A program made the position numbers and the translations under genes. Below, in pieces: positions 43,444-52,300 of a DNA stretch of 64,000 nt; position 1 is the first letter of the stretch; every line of letters begins with the position of its first letter. Source of the DNA: Psychroflexus planctonicus (GTDB lineage: Bacteria; Bacteroidota; Bacteroidia; Flavobacteriales; Flavobacteriaceae); NCBI RefSeq assembly GCF_014640195.1, contig NZ_BMGM01000012.1:1-64000 (forward strand), in the 5' to 3' direction. The notes below the pieces were generated by a model that was given only the letters and a program-made list of their open reading frames with translations, was not told the origin of the DNA and did not search any database.

Positions 43444-44145
43444 CTACTCACAAGCTTTCCAGATTGCATCATGATTTGGTGTTGGAGCTTTTATGCTTAG
43501 TTTTTCGTTAGTAACAGGATGCATGATTTCTAGCTTGCGAGCATGTAAATGTATACTTCCATCTGGGTTGCTTCGGTCAAAGCCGTATTTTAAATCTCCT
43601 TTAATGGGGCAACCTATTTTAGAAAGCTGACTTCTTATTTGGTGATGTCTACCTGTAAGTAAATCTACTTCTAACAGATGGTAATTATCTAGACTTTTTA
43701 TCAATTGGTAACGTAAAATAGCTTTTTTGCTATCAGGAACTTCGTTAATATTGGCGTAGGATTTGTTTTGTTTAGAATTTCGTTTTAAAAAATGAATTAA
43801 TTCTGCGTTTTCTTTTTCAGGCTTGTTTTTAACAATTGCCCAATAGGTTTTTTGGGGTGACTTGTTGGCAAAAGCTTTGTTTAATCTAGTTAATGCTTTA
43901 GAAGTTTTAGCAAAAAGAACAATCCCACTTGTAGGTCTATCTAAGCGATGTACAACACCTAAATATACATTTCCAGGTTTGTTATCTCGTTTTTTAATGA
44001 ATAACTTGATCAATTCACTCAGGGGTAAATCGCCTGTTTTATCACCTTGTACTAAATCTCCTGCTCGTTTGTTTACTACCAATAAATGATTGTCTTCAAA
44101 TAAGATATCAATATTATCAGTTGTGGTTTTCTCGTGTTTTGGCAT
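43444..44145 (-). CDS. RluA-family pseudouridine synthase
   Basis: 233 residues without an S4 domain. The catalytic loop GVVHRLDRPTSGIVLFAKT (about 62-80; the Asp in RLD is the nucleophile) and LLTGRHHQIRSQLSKIG place it in the RluA branch. It converts a uridine in rRNA or tRNA to pseudouridine; which site is not determinable. Its promoter box ends 4 nt before the ATG. Confidence 0.9.
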   Translation of the reverse strand: MPKHEKTTTDNIDILFEDNHLLVVNKRAGDLVQGDKTGDLPLSELIKLFIKKRDNKPGNVYLGVVHRLDRPTSGIVLFAKTSKALTRLNKAFANKSPQKTYWAIVKNKPEKENAELIHFLKRNSKQNKSYANINEVPDSKKAILRYQLIKSLDNYHLLEVDLLTGRHHQIRSQLSKIGCPIKGDLKYGFDRSNPDGSIHLHARKLEIMHPVTNEKLSIKAPTPNHDAIWKACE

Positions 44146-44149
44146 TTTA

Positions 44150-44180
44150 CAAATGTAACCGAATAATACACGTATTCAAA
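44150..44180 (-). promoter_or_regulatory. Promoter of the RluA-like gene, leaderless type
   Basis: Minus strand TTTG (44180-44177), 19-nt spacer, TACATTTG (44157-44150), then only TAAA before ATG. It fits the Bacteroidota promoter pattern fully; transcription should start at or beside the start codon. Confidence 0.5.
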
Positions 44181-44199
44181 TCTAAAAAGTAAGTGTAAT

Positions 44200-44778
44200 T
44201 TATAACAAAGAAGTTTCTTTAAATTTTAAACTTACGAAATCTTTAAACTGCTTGTCAAATTTCATAAAATGCTCGGTGTACTCTACATCACTTATTAAAA
44301 ATAAATGCTGTTTGTTATTATCCTGAATGCTAATTCTATCTTGCTTTTCATCTAATTCTGCTAAGTTAAATTTTGTAAGAAAACGATTTTGTAATTCTAA
44401 TATTTTAGTGTTTGTTGCATAAGGAAAAACCCTCGAAACCATAAGGATTTTATCTTGAAAAAAATGAAATAACAATTTTTGTTTTTCACCATCCCGAATG
44501 GTCTTATACAAATAAATTTCAGTTTTAGGTTTATTAGTTAAATTTACTACAGTAACAGGTTTTCCAAGTGTTTTTCTTAATTCTTTAGATGTTGAAGTAA
44601 AAGAAACATCTTCTAAGAAATGAATTTCATTTTGTACATGAATATAATTTTCACTATGAGCACAAAATTCTTCATATAAGCCGAAATCAGCGTATTTAAA
44701 GTATACTGAATTATAGTCGTAATTAAATCTCTTATTTCCCGTGATTTTTCGAAACCACGAATTTAAAAATGATAACAT
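44200..44778 (-). CDS. Protein of unknown function
   Basis: 192 residues from ATG 44778 (the frame stays open to 44820, but its Met there lies upstream of the promoter box). No signal peptide beyond a weakly hydrophobic start and no motif I recognise. Composition is mixed alpha/beta with many charged residues, suggesting a soluble protein. It is a single gene, with two TAnnTTTG boxes exactly 20 bp apart upstream. No function is proposed. Confidence 0.5.
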   Translation of the reverse strand: MLSFLNSWFRKITGNKRFNYDYNSVYFKYADFGLYEEFCAHSENYIHVQNEIHFLEDVSFTSTSKELRKTLGKPVTVVNLTNKPKTEIYLYKTIRDGEKQKLLFHFFQDKILMVSRVFPYATNTKILELQNRFLTKFNLAELDEKQDRISIQDNNKQHLFLISDVEYTEHFMKFDKQFKDFVSLKFKETSLL

Positions 44779-44807
44779 AATAGACGTTTTTTGTGGATAA
44801 TCTTCTA

Positions 44808-44835
44808 CAAAACTAAACACTACTCTACAAAATTA
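44808..44835 (-). promoter_or_regulatory. Tandem -7 boxes, 20-bp period
   Basis: On the minus strand TAGTTTTG (44815-44808) and TAATTTTG (44835-44828) lie within two near-identical 16-bp direct repeats spaced 20 bp apart. They could be alternative promoters or a repeated operator for the gene starting at 44778. Confidence 0.42.
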
Positions 44836-44931
44836 AACAGTAGATATTAATTACATCTAAAATTATGTTAATTAAATAAAATAAAATGAAAGATTTTTTA
44901 AAAAAGGCTCGGAAATGATTTGATATTCTCC

Positions 44932-46560
44932 TTACGTTTGAATTACGCCTAGATTAAAGTCTTTAGTAATAGGCGCATGATTAGCAACATCTATTCCGTT
45001 AGAAATCCATTTACGTGTATCTAAAGGATTAATTACTGCATCTGTCCAAATTCGTGCAGCTGCATAATATGGACTAGTTTGCTCATCGTATCCAGATTTA
45101 ATTCTATCAAAAAGCTCTTTTTCAACTTCTTCAGTAATCTTTTCGCCTTTAGCTTTTAAGCGAGCTGTTTCAATTTGCAGCAAAACTTTCGCAGCTGAGT
45201 TTCCACTCATTACTGCTAATTCAGCTGATGGCCAAGCAACAATTAATCGCGGGTCGTAAGCTTTTCCACACATGGCATAATTTCCAGCTCCGTATGAATT
45301 TCCAATTACAATTGTAAATTTTGGAACTACAGAATTACTCACTGCATTTACCATTTTGGCTCCATCTTTTATAATACCGCCATGTTCGCTTTTACTCCCT
45401 ACCATAAAGCCTGTTACATCTTGTAAAAACACCAAAGGAATTTTTTTCTGATTGCAATTGGCAATAAAACGAGTGGCTTTGTCTGCAGAATCTGAATAAA
45501 TTACACCACCAAATTGCATTTCTCCTTTTTTGGTTTTTACAATTTTACGTTGATTAGCAACAATGCCAACTGCCCAGCCATCGATGCGAGCATAACCTGT
45601 TAATATGGTTTGTCCGTATCCTGCCTTGTATTCTTCAAATTCAGAATGATCTACCAAGCGATTGATAATTTCCATCATATCGTATTGATCACTTCGTTTT
45701 GCTGGTAAAAAACCAAAAATTTCGTTGGGATTTAATTTGGGTTTAGCTGCCTTTTTTCGGTTGAATCCAGCCGAGTCAAAATCACCAATTTTATCCATGA
45801 TGTTTTTAATTTTGGTCAACGCATCTTTATCATCTTTGGCTTTATAGTCGGTTACGCCGCTGATTTCACAATGCGTTGTAGCACCACCAAGGGTTTCATT
45901 ATCTACACTTTCGCCAATTGCAGCTTTTACCAAATAACTCCCAGCAAGGAAAATACTGCCTGTTTTCTCCACAATTAGGGCTTCATCACTCATAATTGGT
46001 AAATAAGCACCGCCAGCTACACAACTCCCCATAACAGCAGCAATTTGTGTAATTCCCATACTGCTCATTACTGCATTGTTTCTAAAAATACGGCCGAAAT
46101 GTTCCTTATCCGGAAAAATTTCATCTTGCATTGGTAAATACACACCAGCACTATCAACCAAGTATATAATTGGTAATCTATTTTCTATTGAAATTTCTTG
46201 AGCGCGTAAATTCTTTTTACCGGTAATGGGAAACCAAGCACCGGCTTTAACTGTAGCATCGTTAGCCACTACAATTACTTTTTTACCGGAAACCTTTCCA
46301 ATTTTCACAACCACTCCACCACTAGGGCAACCTCCGTGTTCTTGGTACATTCCATCACCTGCAAAAGCTCCAATTTCTATGGCATCTTTAGGTTCATCTA
46401 GTAAGAAATCAATGCGCTCTCTTGCGGTCATTTTTCCTTTGGAGTGATGTTTTTCAATTTTTTTCTCACCACCACCTAAGTAGACTTTTTTTAGTCGGTG
46501 GTTTAAATCTGAAACCAAAAGTTTATTATGATCTTCGTTTTTATTGAATTTGATGTCCAT
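44932..46560 (-). CDS. Acyl-CoA carboxylase carboxyltransferase subunit, methylcrotonyl-CoA-like
   Basis: 542 residues. Two crotonase-like halves with KMTARERIDFLLDEPKDAIE at the front, GGCPSGGVVVKIGKVSG, NDATVKAGAWFPITGKKNLRAQEI and MGSCVAGGAYLPIMSDEAL in the first, then the second (GYGQTILTGYARIDG, DVTGFMVGSKSEHGG, GNSYGAGNYAMCG). This pattern is closer to methylcrotonyl-CoA carboxylase beta than to the propionyl type at 54261. It uses a biotin-carrier partner; the BCCP and biotin carboxylase in this window are 6 kb away. Likely in leucine breakdown. Confidence 0.85.
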   Translation of the reverse strand: MDIKFNKNEDHNKLLVSDLNHRLKKVYLGGGEKKIEKHHSKGKMTARERIDFLLDEPKDAIEIGAFAGDGMYQEHGGCPSGGVVVKIGKVSGKKVIVVANDATVKAGAWFPITGKKNLRAQEISIENRLPIIYLVDSAGVYLPMQDEIFPDKEHFGRIFRNNAVMSSMGITQIAAVMGSCVAGGAYLPIMSDEALIVEKTGSIFLAGSYLVKAAIGESVDNETLGGATTHCEISGVTDYKAKDDKDALTKIKNIMDKIGDFDSAGFNRKKAAKPKLNPNEIFGFLPAKRSDQYDMMEIINRLVDHSEFEEYKAGYGQTILTGYARIDGWAVGIVANQRKIVKTKKGEMQFGGVIYSDSADKATRFIANCNQKKIPLVFLQDVTGFMVGSKSEHGGIIKDGAKMVNAVSNSVVPKFTIVIGNSYGAGNYAMCGKAYDPRLIVAWPSAELAVMSGNSAAKVLLQIETARLKAKGEKITEEVEKELFDRIKSGYDEQTSPYYAAARIWTDAVINPLDTRKWISNGIDVANHAPITKDFNLGVIQT

Positions 46561-46664
46561 AGGTAGATTTTAAACTTGCTAATTATTGATGTGCTAAAAT
46601 ACGAATACTTGCTGATTTTTTATAAAAAGCACTACTATTTTATTGATTCCTTATTTTAGGAGAA

Positions 46665-47225
46665 TTAGAAACGGTATCCAAAACTTACATTGAAACGAGG
46701 TACTAACCAATCATCTTCTCTGCTGGTATATATATTTCTAGCTAAACCAATACCCACATCGAGAAGCAAGTTATTTCTTGAAATCAATTTGGTTCCAAAA
46801 GCAAAACCTATACCTAAATTGTGGCTGTTGTTTTCTTTAAATTCGGTATAACTACCTGTGTAATAATAGTCATAATCTTCAATAGAATTGTACATGGCAA
46901 AAACTTCGCCGTAAAATCCACCTGCATATTTTTTGGCAAAATACTGCCGATAATAGCCAGAGATTTGATGTTTGAATTCCCACAAGTCATCATCATAAGT
47001 ATACATTACAGTAAGTCCAATACCAGAATTTTCATTGAGTACATATTCATAATTGGCTTCAAATGCGCCGAGCAGTAAATACAATGCGTTTAAGCGTATT
47101 TCGTTTATGCTCTCGTCAATTTCAGCTTCATTTTCAGCTTCATTAATTGAAGACTGCGCAGTAATATTGAATACGGAAAGTTTAGTAAATACTAGAAGTA
47201 ACACAATTTTAGAGAAGTTTTTCAT
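46665..47225 (-). CDS. Outer-membrane beta-barrel-like protein
   Basis: 186 residues with a signal peptide (MKNFSKIVLLLVFTKLSVFNITAQ). Alternating hydrophobic strands follow, with aromatic residues at their ends (IGLTVMYTYDDDLWEFKHQISGYYRQYF, LGIGFAFGTKLI, FNVSFGYRF). The last residue is Phe, the usual signal for barrel insertion. It resembles the small DUF3575-type outer-membrane proteins. It lies apart from a clear operon; function unknown. Confidence 0.6.
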   Translation of the reverse strand: MKNFSKIVLLLVFTKLSVFNITAQSSINEAENEAEIDESINEIRLNALYLLLGAFEANYEYVLNENSGIGLTVMYTYDDDLWEFKHQISGYYRQYFAKKYAGGFYGEVFAMYNSIEDYDYYYTGSYTEFKENNSHNLGIGFAFGTKLISRNNLLLDVGIGLARNIYTSREDDWLVPRFNVSFGYRF

Positions 47226-47261
47226 CGGTTTTATTTTGCTTTTAAAAATAGTATAAAAACA

Positions 47262-47291
47262 AAAAACTGCTTTAAATTTAAAGCAGTTTTT
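47262..47291 (-). terminator. Intrinsic terminator after the Spy-like gene
   Basis: A perfect 30-bp palindrome (AAAAACTGCTTTAAA and its complement) with T-rich sequence on the minus-strand side, 23 bp after the stop of the 47314 gene. It also lies upstream of the next minus-strand gene. Confidence 0.75.
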
Positions 47292-47313
47292 GAAATAAAC
47301 ATTTATTTTTTAA

Positions 47314-47820
47314 TTATCGTCTTTCATTTCTTCTATTCTGATTCGATGATCTTGAGCGTTCACTTTTTCGTATCTGATCGGCTCTATTTTCCATACGTTG
47401 AGCTTTTCTTTCTTTTCTAGTTTGAGCCTTTTCTTTATTCATATCGTCCCATTTCTCAAATTGCTCAGGCGAGAGTATTTCCTGCATTTTGTTTGTGGTA
47501 ACTTTTTTGCGCTCTTCTACATCAGCTTTCATGGACATTCTTTTAGCTTTCTCTTCATTCCGCATTCTTCGTTGTCGTGCTCTTTTTTTTCTAACTTCTT
47601 TTTTGGCTTCAACAATTTCAGATTTCAACTCTTTATTGGTTTTAGCTTGTTCCATAAAGAAAGTTTTGAGTTTCTCTTTCTGAGTTTCGCTCAATTCTAA
47701 ATTTTTATCTAAACGATCTATTCTTTGTTGAGCGCGATCTTCAAGGTTTGTTTGTTTTAGCTTTTGTGCATAACCAAAGCTAAAAACAAACATCAACGTA
47801 AAAATAAGTATATTTTTCAT
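47314..47820 (-). CDS. Spy/CpxP-like secreted protein, very basic
   Basis: 168 residues. Signal peptide (MKNILIFTLMFVFSFGYAQ), then an all-helical region. LELSETQKEKLKTFF and MQEILSPEQFEKWDDMNKEK match the LTxxQ pattern of the Spy/CpxP chaperone group. The protein is very rich in Lys and Arg. Spy-type proteins protect envelope proteins during folding stress. The family call is moderate since the core pattern is short; the last 30 residues look disordered and positively charged. Confidence 0.58.
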   Translation of the reverse strand: MKNILIFTLMFVFSFGYAQKLKQTNLEDRAQQRIDRLDKNLELSETQKEKLKTFFMEQAKTNKELKSEIVEAKKEVRKKRARQRRMRNEEKAKRMSMKADVEERKKVTTNKMQEILSPEQFEKWDDMNKEKAQTRKERKAQRMENRADQIRKSERSRSSNQNRRNERR

Positions 47821-47865
47821 GGTCTTTTTGTTTCCTATAATGGTTCAATTTTCGTGCCAGTATGT

Positions 47866-48747
47866 TTAATTCTTTTTTTTTTTAACAAAAGGCGCTTTAG
47901 CTTGACTAAAAAAACGATCAGGATAATGTTCATCTCCATGAAATCCTAATTCAATATTTCTTCCGTTGTTGGGAATGTATGCTGTATTAAAAATATAATC
48001 CCAAATGCTCAAGCTAATACCGAAATTCATTCCATAAGGTTTGTGTTCAGGCAATTCTTTCGAATGATGCCAAATATGCATCTGCGGATTATTGAAAAGA
48101 TATTTTAATGGTCCATAATTCCAATTTAAGTTAGCATGATTCAAATGACCAACAAACACTGTAAACATGTGTACTACAAAAAATTCTTGAATACCAAAAC
48201 CAATCATAGCTATCGGAATGTATTGGGCCGTTTTATAAAAAACGGTTTCCATAAAATGAAACCGGAAATGCGCATTAAAACTCATTTCTTTCACCGAATG
48301 ATGTACTTTATGAAATTCCCATAACCAAGGAATTTTGTGAAGCAGAACGTGAACATTCCATTGAATAAAATCGGCTACCACAAATAGAATTAAAAATTGA
48401 GACCAAATAGGGAGCTGGTCAACCTGAAAAGCGATGATGTTTTCAAGACCAAACAAACCAAAAAAATCATTAAACAATTCTACACCAATGTTAGAAATGG
48501 CATTATAACCTACCAATGAAAAAAGGAAGAAATTGAAAAGTATGTAGAATGAGTCCAACCAAAAACCTTTTCGAAATATCTTTTGCTCTTTCCTCCAAGG
48601 AAGTATAATCTCAAAAATCCAAACCAAAATGGATAAACCAATTAACCAATAAAAGTAATTGGTCCAACTAGGATTGCTAATTTCATTTATCAAATAATTG
48701 AAATAGCCCGAAAAAGATTCTAGAAAAATATCTACGTATTTATTCAT
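47866..48747 (-). CDS. Sterol desaturase / fatty acid hydroxylase family protein
   Basis: 293 residues with about four membrane helices. The di-iron His clusters are present: VHVLLHKIPWLWEFHKVHHS, HAHFRFHF, VGHLNHANLNW and MHIWHHS. It is an integral-membrane oxygenase that uses O2 to modify lipids. Substrate unknown. Its promoter box (48752-48759) ends 4 nt before the ATG. Confidence 0.88.
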   Translation of the reverse strand: MNKYVDIFLESFSGYFNYLINEISNPSWTNYFYWLIGLSILVWIFEIILPWRKEQKIFRKGFWLDSFYILFNFFLFSLVGYNAISNIGVELFNDFFGLFGLENIIAFQVDQLPIWSQFLILFVVADFIQWNVHVLLHKIPWLWEFHKVHHSVKEMSFNAHFRFHFMETVFYKTAQYIPIAMIGFGIQEFFVVHMFTVFVGHLNHANLNWNYGPLKYLFNNPQMHIWHHSKELPEHKPYGMNFGISLSIWDYIFNTAYIPNNGRNIELGFHGDEHYPDRFFSQAKAPFVKKKKN

Positions 48748-48751
48748 CTTG

Positions 48752-48759
48752 CAAAATTA
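48752..48759 (-). promoter_or_regulatory. -7 box of the sterol-desaturase-family gene, leaderless type
   Basis: TAATTTTG on the minus strand, then CAAG, then ATG at 48747. No clear TTG element. A very short or absent leader is predicted. Confidence 0.35.
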
Positions 48760-48864
48760 CTCAATTGGCTTGTGTTTTCTGTAACATTAGTTACGAAGAA
48801 AGATTTTACAAAGATTAAAGTTTCTAAAAAAAAAATGCTCTTCTACCAAAAGCTTTTGAAGCAT

Positions 48865-49338
48865 TTATTTTGTTTTTGAATGAAATAGCTTCGGAAAAAA
48901 CATTCCAGTTTTCTTTTTATAGGCTTTGTATTCAGGAAATTTCTGTTGAAGCAATTCTTCTTCATAGAAAGCTTTAAAGTAGATGAAAACATGAAACAAG
49001 AATCCAATTGCAATTTTGTATTCAGATGCATAAGCAATTCCCCAAGCGTAAAATAGAATTAAAATTCCACTATAAATAGGATGTCTTGAAAATGCATAAA
49101 CGCCATTGGTTTGTAACTGCATTCCATCTTTAGGTGAAGGAAACGGAGAAACCAAAGAATTCATACTTAAAACAGCAAGAATGGACCAGAGCAAACCCAT
49201 GCCAGCAATGAGTTGAAATAATATTTTAAAGTCGTTTGAAACTTCCCATTTCACAACATCAAAATCTTGAAAATAAAGCACAAAAAACACAAGTTGAATA
49301 GAAACATAAACCCAATCTTTAACCGACTTTCCTTTCAT
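48865..49338 (-). CDS. Isoprenylcysteine methyltransferase-type membrane protein
   Basis: 157 residues, about four membrane helices. GVYAFSRHPIYSGILILFYAWGIAY is the ICMT/PEMT core, with the R-H-P-x-Y motif at the cofactor site, followed by a charged motif (YFKAFYEEELLQQKFPEYKAYKKK) typical of this group. It probably methylates a small molecule or lipid; the substrate is not predictable. It lies 7 bp after the rlmH stop, so is co-transcribed with it. Confidence 0.82.
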   Translation of the reverse strand: MKGKSVKDWVYVSIQLVFFVLYFQDFDVVKWEVSNDFKILFQLIAGMGLLWSILAVLSMNSLVSPFPSPKDGMQLQTNGVYAFSRHPIYSGILILFYAWGIAYASEYKIAIGFLFHVFIYFKAFYEEELLQQKFPEYKAYKKKTGMFFPKLFHSKTK

Positions 49339-49345
49339 TTAACTT

Positions 49346-49819
49346 TTATTGATGGTGATATGGTAAATTATTTAAAATGCTAAACGCTCTATAAGTTTGC
49401 TCTGTGAAAAACAAACGAATCATTTGATGAGAAAATGTCATCTGCGATAAGGAAACGCTAAGTTTTGAAGTAGAATAAACGGCTTCAGAAAATCCATAAG
49501 GTCCACCAATAACAAACACCAAGTTTTTCAGTCCTTTGTTCATTTGCTTTTGCATCCAATTGGCATAATTTACAGAATTGAATTCTTTCCCATTTTCATC
49601 TAATAAAACCAAAAAATCAGTTGGCTTCAATTTGGCTAAAATCAACTTTCCTTCTTCAATTTTTTGTTCATCTTCACTTAGTTTTTTCCTGTTTTTCAGA
49701 TCTGGAACAATTTCAACTTTATATTTTACAAATCGGCTGAGTCGCTTTTCGTAATCTTGCACTAAGATTTTCAGCGCTTTACTGTCAGTTTTTCCTACGC
49801 AAATTAGGGTAATGGTCAT
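49346..49819 (-). CDS. rlmH: 23S rRNA (pseudouridine1915-N3)-methyltransferase RlmH
   Basis: 157 residues from ATG 49819. The frame is open to 49867, but MTITLICVGKTDSKALKILV is the standard start and gives the normal length. SPOUT fold: FLVLLDENGKEF, FVIGGPYGFSEAVY (knotted SAM site) and LSQMTFSHQMIRLFFTEQTYRAFSILNNLPYHH. It methylates the pseudouridine of helix 69. Divergent from nadC, with overlapping promoters. Confidence 0.95.
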   Translation of the reverse strand: MTITLICVGKTDSKALKILVQDYEKRLSRFVKYKVEIVPDLKNRKKLSEDEQKIEEGKLILAKLKPTDFLVLLDENGKEFNSVNYANWMQKQMNKGLKNLVFVIGGPYGFSEAVYSTSKLSVSLSQMTFSHQMIRLFFTEQTYRAFSILNNLPYHHQ

Positions 49820-49834
49820 CTTTAAAATTAGCCT

Positions 49835-49842
49835 TAACTTTG
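49835..49842 (+). promoter_or_regulatory. -7 box of nadC
   Basis: TAACTTTG, 23 nt before the nadC ATG at 49866. No TTG element at the usual distance. It overlaps the region used by the divergent rlmH promoter. Confidence 0.4.
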
Positions 49843-49849
49843 TGAAATT

Positions 49850-49883
49850 CAAAAATAGGGAATACATGATTAGCGAAGCACAA
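49850..49883 (-). promoter_or_regulatory. Promoter of rlmH
   Basis: Minus strand TTG (49883-49881), 23-nt spacer, TATTTTTG (49857-49850). It is only a few bases from the nadC box, so the two promoters may compete. Confidence 0.38.
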
Positions 49884-50723
49884 TTTCAAAAAGAAATAGA
49901 TATAATTATTGCCAATGCATTGCGAGAAGATGTAGGTGATGGCGATCATTCTTCTTTGGCTTGTATCCCTAAAGACGCCAAAGGTGAAGCTAAATTGTTG
50001 GTTAAAGAAGATTGTATAATTGCTGGTTTAGATTTTGCCAAGCAGGTTTTTCAACATATTGATGGTAATTCTGAAATTGATTTTAAAGCCAAAGATGGAG
50101 ATGCTTTAAAAGTCGGAGACATTGCTTTTACTTTAAAAAGTAACAGTCAAAGTATTTTAAAAGGTGAACGCTTGGTGCTTAACGCCATGCAACGTATGAG
50201 TGCAATTGCTACTAAAACCAAAGCTTTTACTGATGTTTTAGAAGGAACTAAAACCAAGATCTTAGATACTCGAAAAACTACGCCAGGGTTTAGAGCTTTA
50301 GAAAAATGGGCGGTAAAAATTGGTGGTGGTGTTAATCATCGGTTTGCATTGTACGATATGATTATGCTGAAAGATAACCACATTGATTTTGCGGGTGGAG
50401 TAGACCAAGCTATACAAAAGACTCAGGCTTATTTAAAGCAAAATAATTTAGATTTAAAAATTATTGTTGAAGCAAGAGATATAAATGAAATTCAAAAAAT
50501 TATTCAACACAACGGAATTCATCGAATATTGATCGATAATTTTTCTTTTGAAGATACATGTAAAGCAGTACAATTAATCGGTGATTTTTGTGAAACTGAA
50601 TCCAGCGGTGGCATTACGCTTTCCTCAGCTAGAGATTATGCAGATTGTGGAGTAGATTATATTTCAAGTGGAGCCTTAACGCATTCTGTTTACAATGTAG
50701 ATTTAAGTTTAAAAGCCATTTAA
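49866..50723 (+). CDS. nadC: Nicotinate-nucleotide pyrophosphorylase (quinolinate PRTase)
   Basis: 285 residues from ATG 49866; upstream codons to 49812 would overlap rlmH and its start. It converts quinolinate and PRPP to nicotinate mononucleotide. DVGDGDHSS, LDTRKTTPGFRALEKWAVKIGGGVNHRF, MLKDNHIDFAGG and ESSGGITL are the family motifs (Arg, Lys and Asp of the active site). Quinolinate could come from the 3-HAO product. YihY starts directly at its stop. Confidence 0.95.
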   Translation: MISEAQFQKEIDIIIANALREDVGDGDHSSLACIPKDAKGEAKLLVKEDCIIAGLDFAKQVFQHIDGNSEIDFKAKDGDALKVGDIAFTLKSNSQSILKGERLVLNAMQRMSAIATKTKAFTDVLEGTKTKILDTRKTTPGFRALEKWAVKIGGGVNHRFALYDMIMLKDNHIDFAGGVDQAIQKTQAYLKQNNLDLKIIVEARDINEIQKIIQHNGIHRILIDNFSFEDTCKAVQLIGDFCETESSGGITLSSARDYADCGVDYISSGALTHSVYNVDLSLKAI

Positions 50724-51650
50724 ATGAGTGACCAATTTGATAGAACCTTGACCAAAATTCCTGTTCTACGTAATTTGGCTGTTTTAAGTAGAAAGTTAAA
50801 AGTACCTGGAACAGATGGTTTGTCTTTTTATAGATTGTTTAAAATATATGTTTTTGGTATTATTAAAGGAACTTTTTCTACCAGAGCAAGTTCGATTGCT
50901 TTTAGTTTTTTCATCGCTATTTTTCCATTTCTTCTATTTGTTTTAAATTTAATTCCTTTTGTTACTTTTATAGATAATTTTCAAGAAGAGTTATTAGCTT
51001 TTATTCAAGAATTGCTGCCGCCCCAAACTTCAGATTTTTTCAATGAAATTTTTCTAGATATTGCCAATAATCCTAGAGCTGGTTTACTATCATTTGTATT
51101 TATTCTTTCTATTTTTTTAATGTCTAATGGAGTAAATGCCATATTAACTAGTTTTGAATTTTCGTATCACACCAATATTAATCGAACAATTTTTAGACAA
51201 TACATTGTAGCAATGGGTGTGGCTATTATTATTGCCATATTATTACTATTAACCGTAATATCAACTATTTACCTAACTTACTTAATTGAAGACTTTAAAC
51301 AACTTAATATATTTATAGATGAAATATATTGGATACGCGTTGGGCGGTATGCTATTTTAATAGGAATGCTATACCTAGGTTTAAACGTGTTGTATTATTT
51401 TGGAACACGTGAGAGCAGAAATGCAAAGTTTTTTTCGGCAGGAGCATTGCTAACCACTACTTTAATTATTCTTACCACAATTTTATTTTCAATTTATATT
51501 GAAAATTTTGCCAGTTATAACAAACTTTATGGTTCAATAGGCGCATTGCTAATTTTACTATTTTATATTTGGTTAAATTCAAATATACTTTTATTAGGTT
51601 TTGAGCTCAACGCTTCTATTTACAAACTAAAACGAACACACAATAAATGA
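50724..51650 (+). CDS. YihY/BrkB family inner membrane protein
   Basis: 308 residues, about six membrane helices. Family motifs: STRASSIAFSFFIAIFPFLLF, MSNGVNAILTSFEFSY, and KLYGSIGALLILLFYIWLNSNILLLGFELNA at the end. It starts at the base after nadC ends and overlaps the next gene by 4 bp. The family has been annotated as RNase BN by mistake; the function is unknown. Confidence 0.9.
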   Translation: MSDQFDRTLTKIPVLRNLAVLSRKLKVPGTDGLSFYRLFKIYVFGIIKGTFSTRASSIAFSFFIAIFPFLLFVLNLIPFVTFIDNFQEELLAFIQELLPPQTSDFFNEIFLDIANNPRAGLLSFVFILSIFLMSNGVNAILTSFEFSYHTNINRTIFRQYIVAMGVAIIIAILLLLTVISTIYLTYLIEDFKQLNIFIDEIYWIRVGRYAILIGMLYLGLNVLYYFGTRESRNAKFFSAGALLTTTLIILTTILFSIYIENFASYNKLYGSIGALLILLFYIWLNSNILLLGFELNASIYKLKRTHNK

Positions 51651-52237
51651 TCTTATACAACTTCGAGAAAACTATTCTCTTTATAGGTATCTTTTTTTCG
51701 CTGAGCTTCGTTAATCAAGCCACTGCACAAATTGAATTATCAGGCACAGAAATTCCTTCATATCTAGAAATAAATTCAAAAGACACATTACAACTTTTTG
51801 GAGCAGGTGCACGTGAAATTCTTTGGCTAGATGTGTATTTAGTAGTTATTTATTTCAATGAGTCAGATTACAATTCTGAAGAACTTATACTCTCTAACAA
51901 AACAATGGGATTGAGACTATATATGAAGTCTAGCTTAGTTTCCAAGAAAAGAATTAAAATGGCTATTGAAAGGGGTTTCAATAAATCTACACAAGGAAAT
52001 TACAAGAAATACAAAACTAGAATAGAACAAATGATAGATTCATTTGAAGAAGAAATTTATAAAAATGATGTGATCGATTTAATTTATTTTCCTTCTGAAG
52101 AAACTCGTTTTTATAAAAACAACCAATACTTAGGTACCATTCAAGGTGCCGATTTTAAGCAGGCTTTATTTGGTATTTGGTTATCTGAGCATGCCGTAGA
52201 TAAAGATTTAAAAGAAGATCTCCTAAAAGGAATTTAA
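51647..52237 (+). CDS. Chalcone-isomerase-fold secreted protein
   Basis: 196 residues. A signal peptide (FIGIFFSLSFVNQATAQ) is followed by the chalcone isomerase-like fold: LQLFGAGAREILWLDVYLVVIYF at 45-67 (G-x-G-x-R strand) and the C-terminal FKQALFGIWLSEHAVDKDLKEDLL. Bacterial members lack flavonoid activity in most cases; they bind fatty acids or are of unknown role. ATGA overlap with the YihY gene. Confidence 0.78.
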   Translation: MILYNFEKTILFIGIFFSLSFVNQATAQIELSGTEIPSYLEINSKDTLQLFGAGAREILWLDVYLVVIYFNESDYNSEELILSNKTMGLRLYMKSSLVSKKRIKMAIERGFNKSTQGNYKKYKTRIEQMIDSFEEEIYKNDVIDLIYFPSEETRFYKNNQYLGTIQGADFKQALFGIWLSEHAVDKDLKEDLLKGI

Positions 52238-52300
52238 ATGCATTTTAATGGGGCATAAAATGGATAATAATTATATTTACCCAAGTTTAAAACCAATTAC

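Noticed and set aside
49812-49865. Longer start of nadC
   Set aside because: It would overlap the rlmH start and promoter; the family start is MISEAQF at 49866.
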